Source: Bacteroidota bacterium
GTDB lineage: Bacteria; Bacteroidota; Bacteroidia; Chitinophagales; Chitinophagaceae
Reading direction: 5' to 3'
NCBI GenBank assembly: GCA_023409675.1
Contig: JAEYRC010000295.1
Coordinates: 1-44,118, forward strand
Length of the DNA: 44,118 nucleotides
The notes below the pieces were generated by a model. It saw only the letters and a list, made by a program, of their open reading frames with translations, was not told where the DNA came from and made no database searches. Below are positions 24,488-34,176 of this stretch, piece after piece. The translations under genes and the position numbers were made by a program. Position 1 is the first letter of the stretch. Each line of letters opens with the position of its first letter.

Positions 24488-25753
24488 TTAGCTTTCCTCT
24501 TCTAAAATGAATTTCCTCAGTTCGTTAAATGCTGTATTTGACGCCAGTCGGATATTTTGCATCCGGTTATACCGGAAATGAAATCTTTTGGCCCTTAACT
24601 TTTCACGGTTTCCTGTTGCGATCCATACCGTTCCCACCGGTTTTGTTCCTGTTCCTCCATCCGGCCCCATTATTCCGGAAGTGGCAATGATATAATCACA
24701 TTTCAGGCTTTTCAATCCGCCTGCAGCCATTTCCAGCACCGTTTCTTCACTCACAGCCCCGGCCTGTTCAAGCGTTTCGGGTTTTACCCCCAGTGCGTTT
24801 ATTTTTATTTCGTTGGAATAACTGATAACCGACCCCATAAATACCGCTGATGAACCGGCTTCTGTGGTTATCTGGTGCGCAACGTACCCGCCGGTACAAC
24901 TTTCAACAGTACCAAAGGTTTTACCTGAATGCCGCAGCATGCGCAGCAGCAACTGAGGCAGGCTTAGGTCTTCATCCGAGATCAGCCATTCTTTTACCAG
25001 GCTTGTCAGGCGGGCAAAATCATTATCCAGTCTGCTGGTTAGCGCCACCGCGTCTTTTCCTTTTGCAGTAAGCCGAAGCCGCAAAACCCCGTTGCCCGGT
25101 AAGTAGGCGATAGAACAGGATGGATCTAAACCAGCATCAAATTCCTGGATATGGTCAGCCAGGTACGATTCACCAATGCCTGCGGTGACCAGGGTGCGGT
25201 GTAAAATGGTGTAAGCCGGAAATCTTTTTTTCAGCAGGGGCAACACATAATCCCGCATTAAACCCTGCATTTCATATGGAACACCCGGCAGTGAAAAATA
25301 AATACAGTTATCGCGTTCAAACTGCATACCAGGTGCTGTTCCGTAATGGTTCATCAACACCGTACAGCGTTCAGGAATCATGGCCTGCTGGGCATTTCTT
25401 TCAGTAAAAGGTCTTTTCAAAACCATTTCGAAGAGTTTCTTGAGGTGATCAAGAACCTCCTGATTTAATACCATGCTGCCACCAAAATATTCGTTGAGCA
25501 CGGGTTTGGTTATATCATCTGCTGTTGGTCCGAGACCGCCGGTAATAATAATTACGTCGGTGTTTTCAGCTTCTTCCTTTAAAGTCTTAAGAATCTCATT
25601 GCGGTTATCACCGATCGCCACACGGCGGTGCAGCCAGATGCCAAGCGTGTTCAATGCTTCCGCGATCCAGGCACTGTTGGTGTCGATAACCTGGCCCACC
25701 ATCAATTCATCCCCGATGGTTATTACCGTTGCTTTAACAAAACTATCGGCCAT
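24488..25753 (-). CDS. cinA: CinA-family nicotinamide-nucleotide amidohydrolase / competence-damage protein
   Basis: A 421-residue two-domain CinA. The N-terminal molybdopterin-binding-like (MoCF/COG1058) domain, residues about 5-170, has ITIGDELMVGQVIDTNS and TGGLGPTADDITK; the C-terminal CinA domain, about 260-420, has ESCTGGYVAHQIT, VSEETVLEMA and ATSGIMGPDGGTGTKPVGTVW. The family hydrolyses NMN to nicotinate mononucleotide (C-terminal domain) and ADP-ribose or similar pyrophosphates (N-terminal domain), in NAD recycling and clean-up. The frame is open for 49 more codons upstream, but these run over the divergent dacB start and carry no conserved sequence, so I start at MADSFVKATVIT. It is divergent from dacB with 59 nt between starts. 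Confidence 0.92.
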   Translation of the reverse strand: MADSFVKATVITIGDELMVGQVIDTNSAWIAEALNTLGIWLHRRVAIGDNRNEILKTLKEEAENTDVIIITGGLGPTADDITKPVLNEYFGGSMVLNQEVLDHLKKLFEMVLKRPFTERNAQQAMIPERCTVLMNHYGTAPGMQFERDNCIYFSLPGVPYEMQGLMRDYVLPLLKKRFPAYTILHRTLVTAGIGESYLADHIQEFDAGLDPSCSIAYLPGNGVLRLRLTAKGKDAVALTSRLDNDFARLTSLVKEWLISDEDLSLPQLLLRMLRHSGKTFGTVESCTGGYVAHQITTEAGSSAVFMGSVISYSNEIKINALGVKPETLEQAGAVSEETVLEMAAGGLKSLKCDYIIATSGIMGPDGGTGTKPVGTVWIATGNREKLRAKRFHFRYNRMQNIRLASNTAFNELRKFILEEES

Positions 25754-25812
25754 GGAACTGCCACATTTAATGAAAGGATGTATATTGACTGCAAAGTAAA
25801 TCAAGGCGTACA

Positions 25813-27216
25813 ATGAAAAAATTTTCTTTAGTGCTGATCGGGGTATTGTCGATGAATCTGCTGGCTGCACAAACGGTGACAGAGAAGTTGAAACAGGCAA
25901 TAAAAGTGATGGAATCAGATAACCAGTTCAGGCATGCGATAATCGGTTTCTATGTGATTGATGCCTTATCGGGAAAGACAGTTTACGCGCTTAATGAGCA
26001 GAAGGGCTTTGCACCGGCCAGCACTTTAAAGGTGGTGACGGCGGCTGCTGCCTATGAATTACTTGGAAAGGATTTTACCTATACTACCTCGCTCTATGCC
26101 GCTCAGCCCGATGCCTCCGGTATGGTGTCGGGAGATTTGTGGCTGCAGGTTTCGGGTGATCCTACGCTTGGAAGCTGGCGCTGGCCATCCACGAGTGAAA
26201 AACAAGTGTATTCAAACTGGAGTGCGGTGCTTGAAAGCAAAGGTATTCGCGGCTTTGCTGAAAACGCGTCTATACGTATTGTGGCTCCGGGTTTCGGGTC
26301 GCAGGCTTTTCCTGATGGATGGATCTGGCAGGATATCGGCAATTATTATGGCGCCCGGCATGCCGCCCTGAACTGGCGGGAAAATCAGTTTGATATTCAT
26401 TTTACACCAGGTAGGGCAGTTAAGGATCCGGTGCTTGTCTCGCGGCTCAATCCGGTATATACCGGAATAACGATAAACCCCGCTGAACTTCGGACAGGCC
26501 CTGCAGGTAGTGGCGATCAGGCCTATGTTTACCTCGATCCGGAAGCGGATAATTCGATGCTGGTGGCGGGTACGGTTCCGCTGGCAGAACCCGGCTTTTC
26601 TATCAGTGCCGCACACCCGAAACCACTCCGGTTTTTCAGTGAGTACCTGCAGCATTCCGGAAAATCCGGTTTCCGGTTTCCGGCAGTAATGGGAGCCGCT
26701 ACCTTATCCTCAGGTCCTGCAGCTAACAGCGAATTATTGTATACGCACCAATCTCCACCGCTGGATACGATTGCCTGGTGGTTTTTACGGAAAAGCATAA
26801 ATCTTTATGGAGAGGCTTTGCTGAAGTCTATTTCACTGCAAACAACAGACGAGCAGAAAGAGGGTGTTGCGGTCGTTAAAGATTTATTCGGAAAGGCTGG
26901 TATTGCTGAAGCCGCACTCAATATTGTTGATGGAAGCGGACTCTCCCCGCAGAATCGTATCACGCCGGCAGCGCTGGTTGGGGTGTTGAAATATGCGCGG
27001 AGCCGGCCCTGGTATGCTTCTTTCTATCATGCTATGCCGCTGATCAATGGTATGAAGATGAAATCAGGCTCCATCAATGGAGCAAGAGCCTATGCCGGAT
27101 ACCATAAATCAGGATCAGGACAGGAATACATTTACGCCATTGTAGTAAATAATTACAGTGGCAGTGCTTCAATGGTTACCAGAAAATTATTTACGGTATT
27201 GAATGCATTGAAATGA
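25813..27216 (+). CDS. dacB: D-alanyl-D-alanine carboxypeptidase/endopeptidase (PBP4 type)
   Basis: A 467-residue class C penicillin-binding protein of the DacB family, which trims pentapeptides and cuts cross-links in peptidoglycan in the periplasm. The signal peptide (residues 1-19) ends LLAA before Gln20. The active site is complete: S70-T-L-K73 (SxxK), S328-I-N330 (SxN), and K417-S-G419 in the place of KTG. The large insert between the SxxK and SxN motifs (about residues 95-320) is typical for PBP4. The length fits the family. It is transcribed away from cinA and ends 17 nt before the convergent DoxX gene. Confidence 0.92.
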   Translation: MKKFSLVLIGVLSMNLLAAQTVTEKLKQAIKVMESDNQFRHAIIGFYVIDALSGKTVYALNEQKGFAPASTLKVVTAAAAYELLGKDFTYTTSLYAAQPDASGMVSGDLWLQVSGDPTLGSWRWPSTSEKQVYSNWSAVLESKGIRGFAENASIRIVAPGFGSQAFPDGWIWQDIGNYYGARHAALNWRENQFDIHFTPGRAVKDPVLVSRLNPVYTGITINPAELRTGPAGSGDQAYVYLDPEADNSMLVAGTVPLAEPGFSISAAHPKPLRFFSEYLQHSGKSGFRFPAVMGAATLSSGPAANSELLYTHQSPPLDTIAWWFLRKSINLYGEALLKSISLQTTDEQKEGVAVVKDLFGKAGIAEAALNIVDGSGLSPQNRITPAALVGVLKYARSRPWYASFYHAMPLINGMKMKSGSINGARAYAGYHKSGSGQEYIYAIVVNNYSGSASMVTRKLFTVLNALK

Positions 27217-27233
27217 TGCTGACCACCAACTTA

Positions 27234-27641
27234 TTACTTTCTGATTAAACCGTCGAGGCTTGCTTTGCCTGGTCCAACAAATAACAATACCAGGCAGCCG
27301 ATGGCAAACAGGGCTCCATGTTCACCATCACCAAAGATATCGCCGTTATGCGCTTTGAAAACCACCACAAACATGCCGATGAGGGGTGGAATTACCATCA
27401 TGCGTGTAAAAAGTCCGGCAATGATAAATACGGAACAGAAGAATTCAGCGAATATGATCAGGGCAAGAGATGTTGTACTTCCCAGGCCCAGAAAATTCAT
27501 AAACGTTGACCGATACTGATTAAAATGAACAAGTTTATCATAACCATGAGGAAGTAACAGACCGCCGATGCCTATACGAAGAATAAGCATGGCCAGGTTG
27601 AATGATGCGGCGCTGTAACGGATCGATAATAAGGATTTCAT
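27234..27641 (-). CDS. DoxX-family membrane protein
   Basis: A 135-residue protein with four hydrophobic helices. The DoxX pattern is clear: LAMLILRIGIGGLLLPHGYDKL in helix 1, a glycine-rich LALIIFAEFFCSVFIIAGLFTRMMVIPPLIGMF across helices 2-3, and the charged loop with ALFAIGCLVLLFVGPGKASLDGL at the end. Members sit in the inner membrane and have been linked to quinone or thiol redox and to sulfur metabolism; the role of this one is unknown. It is monocistronic, with a good -7 box 15-22 nt before its ATG, and is convergent with dacB. Confidence 0.88.
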   Translation of the reverse strand: MKSLLSIRYSAASFNLAMLILRIGIGGLLLPHGYDKLVHFNQYRSTFMNFLGLGSTTSLALIIFAEFFCSVFIIAGLFTRMMVIPPLIGMFVVVFKAHNGDIFGDGEHGALFAIGCLVLLFVGPGKASLDGLIRK

Positions 27642-27655
27642 AGTGGATATTTGCG

Positions 27656-27663
27656 CAAAAGTA
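27656..27663 (-). promoter_or_regulatory. Putative -7 box (TACTTTTG) for the DoxX gene
   Basis: Minus-strand TACTTTTG matches the TAnnTTTG consensus exactly and is identical to the box before the E2 gene. A TTTTT patch lies about 20 nt upstream in the -33 position. The ATG is 15 nt downstream. Confidence 0.55.
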
Positions 27664-27871
27664 GTGTAAATCGGAGTTTGTAAAAACCATTTTGTACTTA
27701 AAACAAATTGTTAATCCTGTCATTTATCCACAGCTGTTTGGAACGATGTTTGGTTATGGGTAAAATAATTAGAATCTTTACCCGTTAGCTATTGAAACCC
27801 TCTTACCCTTTTTTGTTATAAGATTGTTTCAATAGACCGCTTATTTGAGCCATATCATATAATCTTGAACA

Positions 27872-30800
27872 ATGAAAAAGGCATCGGTTATTTTTTTTCT
27901 TTTCCTGTCTGCAAGTATAGTTCAGGGTCAGCAGACCCGCTTTGCCAATAATCCGGATGAGAAATTCGAACAGGCCAGAGATTACTTTCAAAAAGGGCAA
28001 TACAGCCTCGCTTATCCATTACTGAAGGAACTGCAACTCACCCTGCGGGAAACCGACAGGAGTAACCAGGCCCTCAACTACCAGGAAGTTCGATACTACA
28101 CTACAGTATGCGCCTTAAAGCAGGATGAAGACGGCGCTGCTCCGGTTGCCCGCGATTATATTGAAACGGAAGATAATGCACCCCGGGTTGAAATGATGAA
28201 TTTTCACCTTGCGGAATATTATTTCCGTAAACAGAATTACGCGCTTGCCATACCGGCCTATCAAAATACCAATATCGCCAACCTGAATGCCCGCGAAATT
28301 GCCGACCTGAAATTTCATCATGGCTACGCTCACTTCAGTCAGAAAGAATATGCGCAGGCTAAACCGCTATTACAAAGCATAGCCCGTTCTCCGCAGGATA
28401 TAAATTATAAGGATGCTAATTATTACTACGGATACATCACCTTCAATGAAAAAAATTATGAGGAAGCATTGAGGTCCTTTTCAGTGGTGGAAGACCATGA
28501 ATATTACGGTAAAATTGTTCCCTATTATATTGCTACCATTAATTATTCCAACAACCAGAAAGATAAAGCGCTTTCCTACCTCGAAGACCGCCTGATGCGG
28601 GGCGGTCAGGTATATGATAATGAAATGCGTCAACTGGTGGGGCATGCCTATTTTGAGCGGCAGCAGTATACCCAGGCAGTTCCTTACCTGGAAAGTTATG
28701 TAAGTAATTCAGAAAAAGTTAAGCGTGAAGATCTGTATGAACTCGCTTACAGCTATTATAAAACAGGTAACCTGAACAAGGCTATTGATGGTTTCAAACA
28801 ACTTAGCGGTAAAGAAGATTCCTTATCGCAGAATGCCATGTATCTGCTGGGCGATGCATACCTGAAAACAGGGCAGAAAGCCAATGCACGGAATGCTTTC
28901 CTTTTCTGTTCCGCGAACAGCAGCAATGAGCAGCAACGGGAAATATCCATGTTCAATTATGCCAAGCTTTCCTATGAACTGGGCTATCAGGATATTGCCT
29001 TATCAGAATTACAAAAGTTCATCAGTACCTATCCTCAGTCTGAATACAGTACTGAAGCCAAAGACCTGCTTATCGGTGTTTTTGCCAATACCAATAATTA
29101 CCGTGAAGCTTTACAATTGCTGGAAGCTATTCCCAATCCATCTCCGGCAACCCGCAGGTTGATTCCCCGCGTACTGTATGGCCGTGCAACAGAACTGGCC
29201 AATGATGGTATGCTGGTTACAGCAAATGAATTGTTGACGCGTGCTGAAAATGCACCGGATAACCAGGCAGTGCTTCCCTATGTTCAGTTCTGGAAAGGGG
29301 AGATCGCCTACCGTCTCGACCGCATTGAAGAGGCCAGCAGATATTTTTTTGAATACCTGAAATCCAGCGCGGTTAACGGAGAAGTTAATCCGCGCAATGC
29401 GCAGTATAACCTGGGATATTGTTTTTTGAAACGCGAGAATTACAGCCAGGCGCTGGGCTATTTTACGCAGGTTGCCGGCAGCCCTTCGGCGAACGCTTCA
29501 GCGGTTCAACAAGATGCCTACCTGAGGGCGGCAGACTGTTATTTTATGAACCGCGACTACAATCGCGCATCGGCGATGTATTCGCGGGTGCTTGAATTTT
29601 CCTGGCCTGCAGCTGATTATGCCACTTATCAGCGTGGACTGATCGCCGGTGTGAGCAATGGCCAGCAAAAAATCAATGAACTATCGTCGATCAGTAAACG
29701 CTTTCCAAATTCTTCGCTTGTCGATGATGCCAACTTTGAGATCGCGGGCGCGTATCTTGCTTCCGAACAGTTTCGCGAAGCGATTCCTTACCTGAACGCC
29801 ATACTTAGCTCACAGAATGAAGCGATGAAGCCCAGGGCTCATCTTCGGTTAGGACTGGCCTATTATAATCTTCAGAATAATACAGAGGCGTTAAATCAAT
29901 ATACGACCTTACTGAAGCAATTCCCGAATTCACCTGAAGCTAATGAAGGATTGGAAAATGCGCGGGCAATTTTTGTAGAAGAGGGAAGATCCGATGAATA
30001 CGTTGCTTTTGCCCGATCCATGGGTCGCGAAGTTTCGGCCACGCAGGAAGATCAGCTTGCCTATGCTGAAGCGGAGGTGCAACTGAATAATGGCAATTTC
30101 GCTGCTGCCGCGGCCAAGTTCGAAGACTATCTGAAGAGGTTTCCCAATGGCGCGCATAACCTGGAAGCCCTGTATTATAAAAGTGAAATCTACCTGAGCC
30201 AGAAAGACTGGGCTAAAGCTGCCCAGGGGTATGAATTGCTGGCCGACAGGGTACCGCATCGCTTTGCTGAAAAATCGCTTACGCAGGCTGCCCGCCTCAA
30301 CTTTTTCGATCTTAAAAATTACGAAAAGGCGGAAACCTATTTCCGAAAAATGCGTGATTTCGCGCCCACGCAAAACCTGAAGCTCGAAGCCATGCGCGGC
30401 CTGTTGAGAAGCCAGTACCAGTTAGAGAAATGGGATGATGCGGTTGCTAATGCCCGTGAGTTGCTCGACCAGAAAAGTGTAGGAACAGATGACCGGATCC
30501 TGGCCAACCTGGCCATTGCGAAGTCGCATCAACTGAAGAATGACTGTGCGGCAGCGATCACGCATTACCGAACCGTTGCCTCGCTCAGTAAAGCGGCCTA
30601 TGGCGCAGAAGCCCGTTATGAGATCGCCAATTGCCAGTTTGCGCAAAATCAGCTTGCTGATGCGGAGAAGTCTGCTTTTGAAGTGATCAATAAATCCGGT
30701 TCCTATTCCTGGTGGGTAACCAAAAGTTATATCCTGTTGGGTGATATTTACTTTAAGCAGAAGGATTATTTCAATGCCAAAGCCACCTTCCAGAGTGTTG

Positions 30801-30898
30801 TAGATAATGCCCGTGAAGAGGATTTGAAAACAGTTGCGGCTTCGAAACTGCAGCAGGTTGTTGAAGAAGAAAAACGAAACAGTAAGATCGGCGATTAA
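27872..30898 (+). CDS. Large periplasmic TPR-repeat protein (1008 residues)
   Basis: A 1008-residue exported protein built almost wholly of tetratricopeptide-like helical repeats. The signal peptide (residues 1-19, MKKASVIFFLFLSASIVQG) is followed by Gln20. Repeats are visible throughout by the A-x3-F/Y and P-N-S/P-x-A phasing, for example KGQYSLAYPLLKEL, KQNYALAIPAYQN, EKNYEEALRSFSVV, LKQFPNSPEANEG and LKRFPNGAHNLEAL. The later repeats are of the YbgF/BamD-like kind. No catalytic domain is seen. It should act as a scaffold in the periplasm or at the outer membrane. The beta-barrel gene follows 32 nt downstream, so the two are probably co-expressed and may form a complex. A near-consensus box, TAATCTTG, lies just upstream of the ATG. 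Confidence 0.87.
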   Translation: MKKASVIFFLFLSASIVQGQQTRFANNPDEKFEQARDYFQKGQYSLAYPLLKELQLTLRETDRSNQALNYQEVRYYTTVCALKQDEDGAAPVARDYIETEDNAPRVEMMNFHLAEYYFRKQNYALAIPAYQNTNIANLNAREIADLKFHHGYAHFSQKEYAQAKPLLQSIARSPQDINYKDANYYYGYITFNEKNYEEALRSFSVVEDHEYYGKIVPYYIATINYSNNQKDKALSYLEDRLMRGGQVYDNEMRQLVGHAYFERQQYTQAVPYLESYVSNSEKVKREDLYELAYSYYKTGNLNKAIDGFKQLSGKEDSLSQNAMYLLGDAYLKTGQKANARNAFLFCSANSSNEQQREISMFNYAKLSYELGYQDIALSELQKFISTYPQSEYSTEAKDLLIGVFANTNNYREALQLLEAIPNPSPATRRLIPRVLYGRATELANDGMLVTANELLTRAENAPDNQAVLPYVQFWKGEIAYRLDRIEEASRYFFEYLKSSAVNGEVNPRNAQYNLGYCFLKRENYSQALGYFTQVAGSPSANASAVQQDAYLRAADCYFMNRDYNRASAMYSRVLEFSWPAADYATYQRGLIAGVSNGQQKINELSSISKRFPNSSLVDDANFEIAGAYLASEQFREAIPYLNAILSSQNEAMKPRAHLRLGLAYYNLQNNTEALNQYTTLLKQFPNSPEANEGLENARAIFVEEGRSDEYVAFARSMGREVSATQEDQLAYAEAEVQLNNGNFAAAAAKFEDYLKRFPNGAHNLEALYYKSEIYLSQKDWAKAAQGYELLADRVPHRFAEKSLTQAARLNFFDLKNYEKAETYFRKMRDFAPTQNLKLEAMRGLLRSQYQLEKWDDAVANARELLDQKSVGTDDRILANLAIAKSHQLKNDCAAAITHYRTVASLSKAAYGAEARYEIANCQFAQNQLADAEKSAFEVINKSGSYSWWVTKSYILLGDIYFKQKDYFNAKATFQSVVDNAREEDLKTVAASKLQQVVEEEKRNSKIGD

Positions 30899-30930
30899 CG
30901 CTGAATATATTTAACGCTCAATTTAAATCA

Positions 30931-32562
30931 ATGTATAAAGGATTTGTTATAGCGATCGGATGTGTAGTACTGGCCGTGAGTTCACAGGCGCAGGATACCA
31001 CCCGAACCATAAATATCACCTCTACTTATAAACCGGTGCTGCGTGAACCGGCGAAAGTGCAATTCAATGCCGCCCCGCCTGTAGCAGACAGTTCAAGACC
31101 TGTGCTGAACTATTCCATACCGGCGGAAAACCTGTTCTTCAGTTACCAGCCGGCCGACCTGACGCCATCAGCGCTTACGCCTGACAGCGCTTCCGGATGG
31201 AATTACAGCAACTATATCAAAGCCGGGGTAGGGAATGTTTACCTTCCTTATATAAAAGCCGGGATGAGTTTTGGAGATGGCACCAACACTTTTTTCAATT
31301 TATTTGCTTCCCATTTCAGTGCCCGGGGCGATCTGGATTTTCAGAAAAGCAGTCAGACTGCCGTGCAGGGCATTCTTACCTACAAAACCGAGTCGGGGCT
31401 CGAGTGGACCGGAGGGCTCGGTTTCAAATCGGATAACTATAATTTATATGGATTCCGGCCCGACAGTCTTCAGTTTGATAAGAACGATCTGCGGCAGAAT
31501 TTTCAAACGCTGGAAGGCAGACTTGCGCTTCGTAATATTGTACCTACCGAGTTTGGAATTTCGTATAACCCCTCGCTGAAAGTTTCCTATTTCTCCGATA
31601 ACTATAAGCCGGGAACCGCCGAAGCCAATACAGTGCTCGATTTGCCGGTATCTAAAATGTTCAACGAAACGGTGGGCATAAAACTGGGCGTGCAGGCGGA
31701 TCTGACCAACTACAGACTAAACGAACCGACTAAAACCTCTTATAATAATAATTTATTCCTGGCAAAGCCTTCTCTGCTGTTCCGGAATGAAAACGTTAAC
31801 CTGCATGCTGGAGTTATTCCTTCCTGGGATCAGGGAGATTTTCACTTGCTTCCCAACCTGATGGCAGATATCACCACCAATGATCAGCGGGCAACCCTGC
31901 AGGTTGGATGGATCGGGTATTACAACAAAGGGGCTTATCAGCGATTCGCTTCAATAAATCCATGGCTTCGCAGACCCGATTCCTTAATGAATACCCGCGT
32001 TCAGGAAGGGTATCTTGGATTGAAGGGATCAGCAGGCAGTCATTTTACCTACTCTGCCAAAATCGGATTTCAGCAACATTTCAATGCGCCATTATTTGTT
32101 AATGACACGATCGATGGAAAGCAATTCAACATCCGTTACGAACCAAAGCTGAACATTTTTCAGACCCACCTCGAAGCCGCCTACCAGAAAGGGGAACAGT
32201 TGTTGGTAAAGGCAGGTTTCAACTGGAACAGTTTCAGTAAAATTCAGCGGGAAAGCGAAGCCTGGGGCATGTTACCGATGGAACTGAATGCTTCCTTCCG
32301 CCTGCAGGTCATGAAAGATTTGTGGTTCAAAACTGAAGCATGGGCCTTTAATGGCGCCCGTTTCCTCGATAAAAATAACAACGACTTCAAAGGTCAGAGT
32401 GGTTTTGATCTGAATGCCGGGGCAGAATTTCGCTTAACCCGAAACTTTAATATCTGGTTTCAGCTCAACAACATTCTGAATAATAAATATGAACGCTGGA
32501 ATCAGTACCAGGTTTATGGATTTAACCTGCTGGGCGGACTGGTGTATAATTTTGACAATTAA
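30931..32562 (+). CDS. Outer-membrane beta-barrel protein, TonB-receptor-like without a plug
   Basis: A 543-residue protein with a signal peptide ending SSQA before Gln22, a short N-terminal segment ITSTYKPVLREPAKVQFNAAPP, and then alternating hydrophobic/polar strands through to a C-terminus LLGGLVYNFDN, whose aromatic penultimate residues mark an outer-membrane barrel. The C-terminal part (FNIWFQLNNILNNKYERWNQYQVYGFNLLGG) is the closing strands of TonB-dependent receptors, but no plug domain of about 130 residues precedes the barrel and there is no TonB box I can point to. It is downstream of the TPR gene in one operon. The N-terminal motif could be a docking segment for that protein; this is inference. 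Substrate unknown. Confidence 0.82.
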   Translation: MYKGFVIAIGCVVLAVSSQAQDTTRTINITSTYKPVLREPAKVQFNAAPPVADSSRPVLNYSIPAENLFFSYQPADLTPSALTPDSASGWNYSNYIKAGVGNVYLPYIKAGMSFGDGTNTFFNLFASHFSARGDLDFQKSSQTAVQGILTYKTESGLEWTGGLGFKSDNYNLYGFRPDSLQFDKNDLRQNFQTLEGRLALRNIVPTEFGISYNPSLKVSYFSDNYKPGTAEANTVLDLPVSKMFNETVGIKLGVQADLTNYRLNEPTKTSYNNNLFLAKPSLLFRNENVNLHAGVIPSWDQGDFHLLPNLMADITTNDQRATLQVGWIGYYNKGAYQRFASINPWLRRPDSLMNTRVQEGYLGLKGSAGSHFTYSAKIGFQQHFNAPLFVNDTIDGKQFNIRYEPKLNIFQTHLEAAYQKGEQLLVKAGFNWNSFSKIQRESEAWGMLPMELNASFRLQVMKDLWFKTEAWAFNGARFLDKNNNDFKGQSGFDLNAGAEFRLTRNFNIWFQLNNILNNKYERWNQYQVYGFNLLGGLVYNFDN

Positions 32563-32627
32563 GCATTCGGATAACCGGTTCTGAATACAATTTTTTAATT
32601 TGATCAAAATTTGGTCACTTCGCAGGA

Positions 32628-33245
32628 ATGTTGAGCGTACTACATACTTACCTGATATTGCATAAAAGCCTCAGTGTTCCGGGGCTGGGAACTATTTATG
32701 TGGAACGCACTCCGGCTCAGTCTGATTTCGTAAATAAACAGATAATCCCTCCGTCATATCATTACCGGTTCGACCGGTATTTTGATTCGCCGGATAAAGA
32801 ATTTTTTCACTTCCTGGCCAGTCGTAAAAATATCGCCGAATACGAGGCGATACGTTGGTATAACGACTGGGCTGCAGACCTCCGGGAAACAGTACGCAAT
32901 AATCAGCCTGTTGAATTACCGGAAGTAGGCCGCATTATGCAGGATGAAACCGGAGAGATACATTTTGAGCCTTTCGCGAATATCGCGTCGGGGCTTGAGC
33001 CCGTGGCTGCGGAAAGGCTGATACGGATCAATGCCACGCACCAAATGATCGTTGGCGAGAAGGAAACCACGTCCGCCGAAATGAGCCGTTACTATGAAGA
33101 GCAGAAAGTGGTGGAAAAAGAATCCTGGTGGATATACGCATTGATTATCGGCGCCATTTCCCTGATTGCCATATTCTTTCATTTTTATAAACACGGTAAT
33201 TCAGTAGAATCCACCGGTAACTACCGGAGCATCAATACCGAATAA
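32628..33245 (+). CDS. HU/CCDC81-like domain protein with one C-terminal membrane helix
   Basis: A 205-residue protein. Residues 3-60 (LHTYLILHKSLSVPGLGTIYVERTPAQ) match the start of the HU-CCDC81-type domains found in Bacteroidota proteins tied to cell division, and residues about 85-130 look like the second such domain (VELPEVGRIMQDETGEIHFEP). One transmembrane helix follows at about 170-190 (WWIYALIIGAISLIAIFFHF). In the common architecture a periplasmic SPOR domain comes after the helix; here only 15 residues remain, so the peptidoglycan-binding part is missing. The end is a natural stop codon, with no SPOR-like sequence in any frame downstream. It follows the barrel gene by 65 nt. Confidence 0.68.
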   Translation: MLSVLHTYLILHKSLSVPGLGTIYVERTPAQSDFVNKQIIPPSYHYRFDRYFDSPDKEFFHFLASRKNIAEYEAIRWYNDWAADLRETVRNNQPVELPEVGRIMQDETGEIHFEPFANIASGLEPVAAERLIRINATHQMIVGEKETTSAEMSRYYEEQKVVEKESWWIYALIIGAISLIAIFFHFYKHGNSVESTGNYRSINTE

Positions 33246-33273
33246 TTCCTGAATCCATAAACACCAGCTACAT

Positions 33274-34176
33274 TTGAGCGCCACCATTACGTATACTTCT
33301 TGTCCTGTATGTCATTCTCCACGGATCAGCGGGGTACTGGAAGTAACCGATTATACCGTATCGCACAATGTATTTTCCGTGTGGCATTGTGCCGAATGTA
33401 CCGCGCGCTTTACCCAGTACGCGCCTGCGGAACCCTATATCGGTAAATTTTATCAGTCACAGGATTATATTTCGCATACAGATACCCGTAAGGGACTGAT
33501 AAATTCACTGTATCATCGGGTAAGAAAAATTACCCTGCGTTCGAAAGCCCGACTGGTATCGGGAATTTTTCGCGGCAGAAAGGGCCGTTTGCTGGATTAC
33601 GGCGCTGGAACCGGCGCCTTTGCTGCGACGATGCAACAGCAACAGTGGACCGTTACGGGTGTTGAACCGGATGAGGCAGCCCGAAGTATAGCCCAAAAAA
33701 AATACCGCCTCAACCTGCTCACTCCTGCAGCGTTTAACGGCCTGGAAAATCAGCAATACGACGTTATTACCTTATGGCATGTTCTTGAACATATTCATGA
33801 TCTGCATGGTACACTGAATAAATTCTCCCGTTCACTTGTTCCGGGAGGCCATCTGCTTATTGCTGTTCCGAATTATACCAGTTATGATGCGCGTGTATAT
33901 CAGCAGTACTGGGCGGCTTATGATGTTCCCCGTCATTTATATCATTTCTCTCCTGCGGCCATCCGTCACCTGATGACACAACATGGTTTTTCCATTACAG
34001 AACAAAAACCCATGTGGTTCGACAGTTTTTATGTGAGTATGCTCAGTGAACAATATAAAAACGGTAAAAGTGGATTGGTACGGGCGGTCCTAACCGGATT
34101 GCTTTCTAACCTGAAAGCATTATTCATTCCCGCTACCTGTAGTTCGGTAATTTATATCTGTAAGAAAAACAGCTGA
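33274..34176 (+). CDS. Class I SAM-dependent methyltransferase with N-terminal zinc-ribbon-like motif
   Basis: A 300-residue methyltransferase. The N-terminus has CPVCHSP and, 27 residues on, HCAEC: two cysteine pairs that would make a small zinc knuckle. The SAM-binding domain begins LLDYGAGTGAFAATM (motif I), continues with VTGVEPDEAAR (acidic ribose-binding end), DVITLWHVLEHIHD and LVPGGHLLIAVPNYTS. This layout is common among methyltransferases of surface-glycan or small-molecule loci; the substrate is unknown. The start is TTG: the first ATG in frame lies far inside the protein and would drop the cysteine pairs. Its stop codon directly abuts that of the convergent glutaminyl cyclase gene. 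Confidence 0.82.
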   Translation: MSATITYTSCPVCHSPRISGVLEVTDYTVSHNVFSVWHCAECTARFTQYAPAEPYIGKFYQSQDYISHTDTRKGLINSLYHRVRKITLRSKARLVSGIFRGRKGRLLDYGAGTGAFAATMQQQQWTVTGVEPDEAARSIAQKKYRLNLLTPAAFNGLENQQYDVITLWHVLEHIHDLHGTLNKFSRSLVPGGHLLIAVPNYTSYDARVYQQYWAAYDVPRHLYHFSPAAIRHLMTQHGFSITEQKPMWFDSFYVSMLSEQYKNGKSGLVRAVLTGLLSNLKALFIPATCSSVIYICKKNS

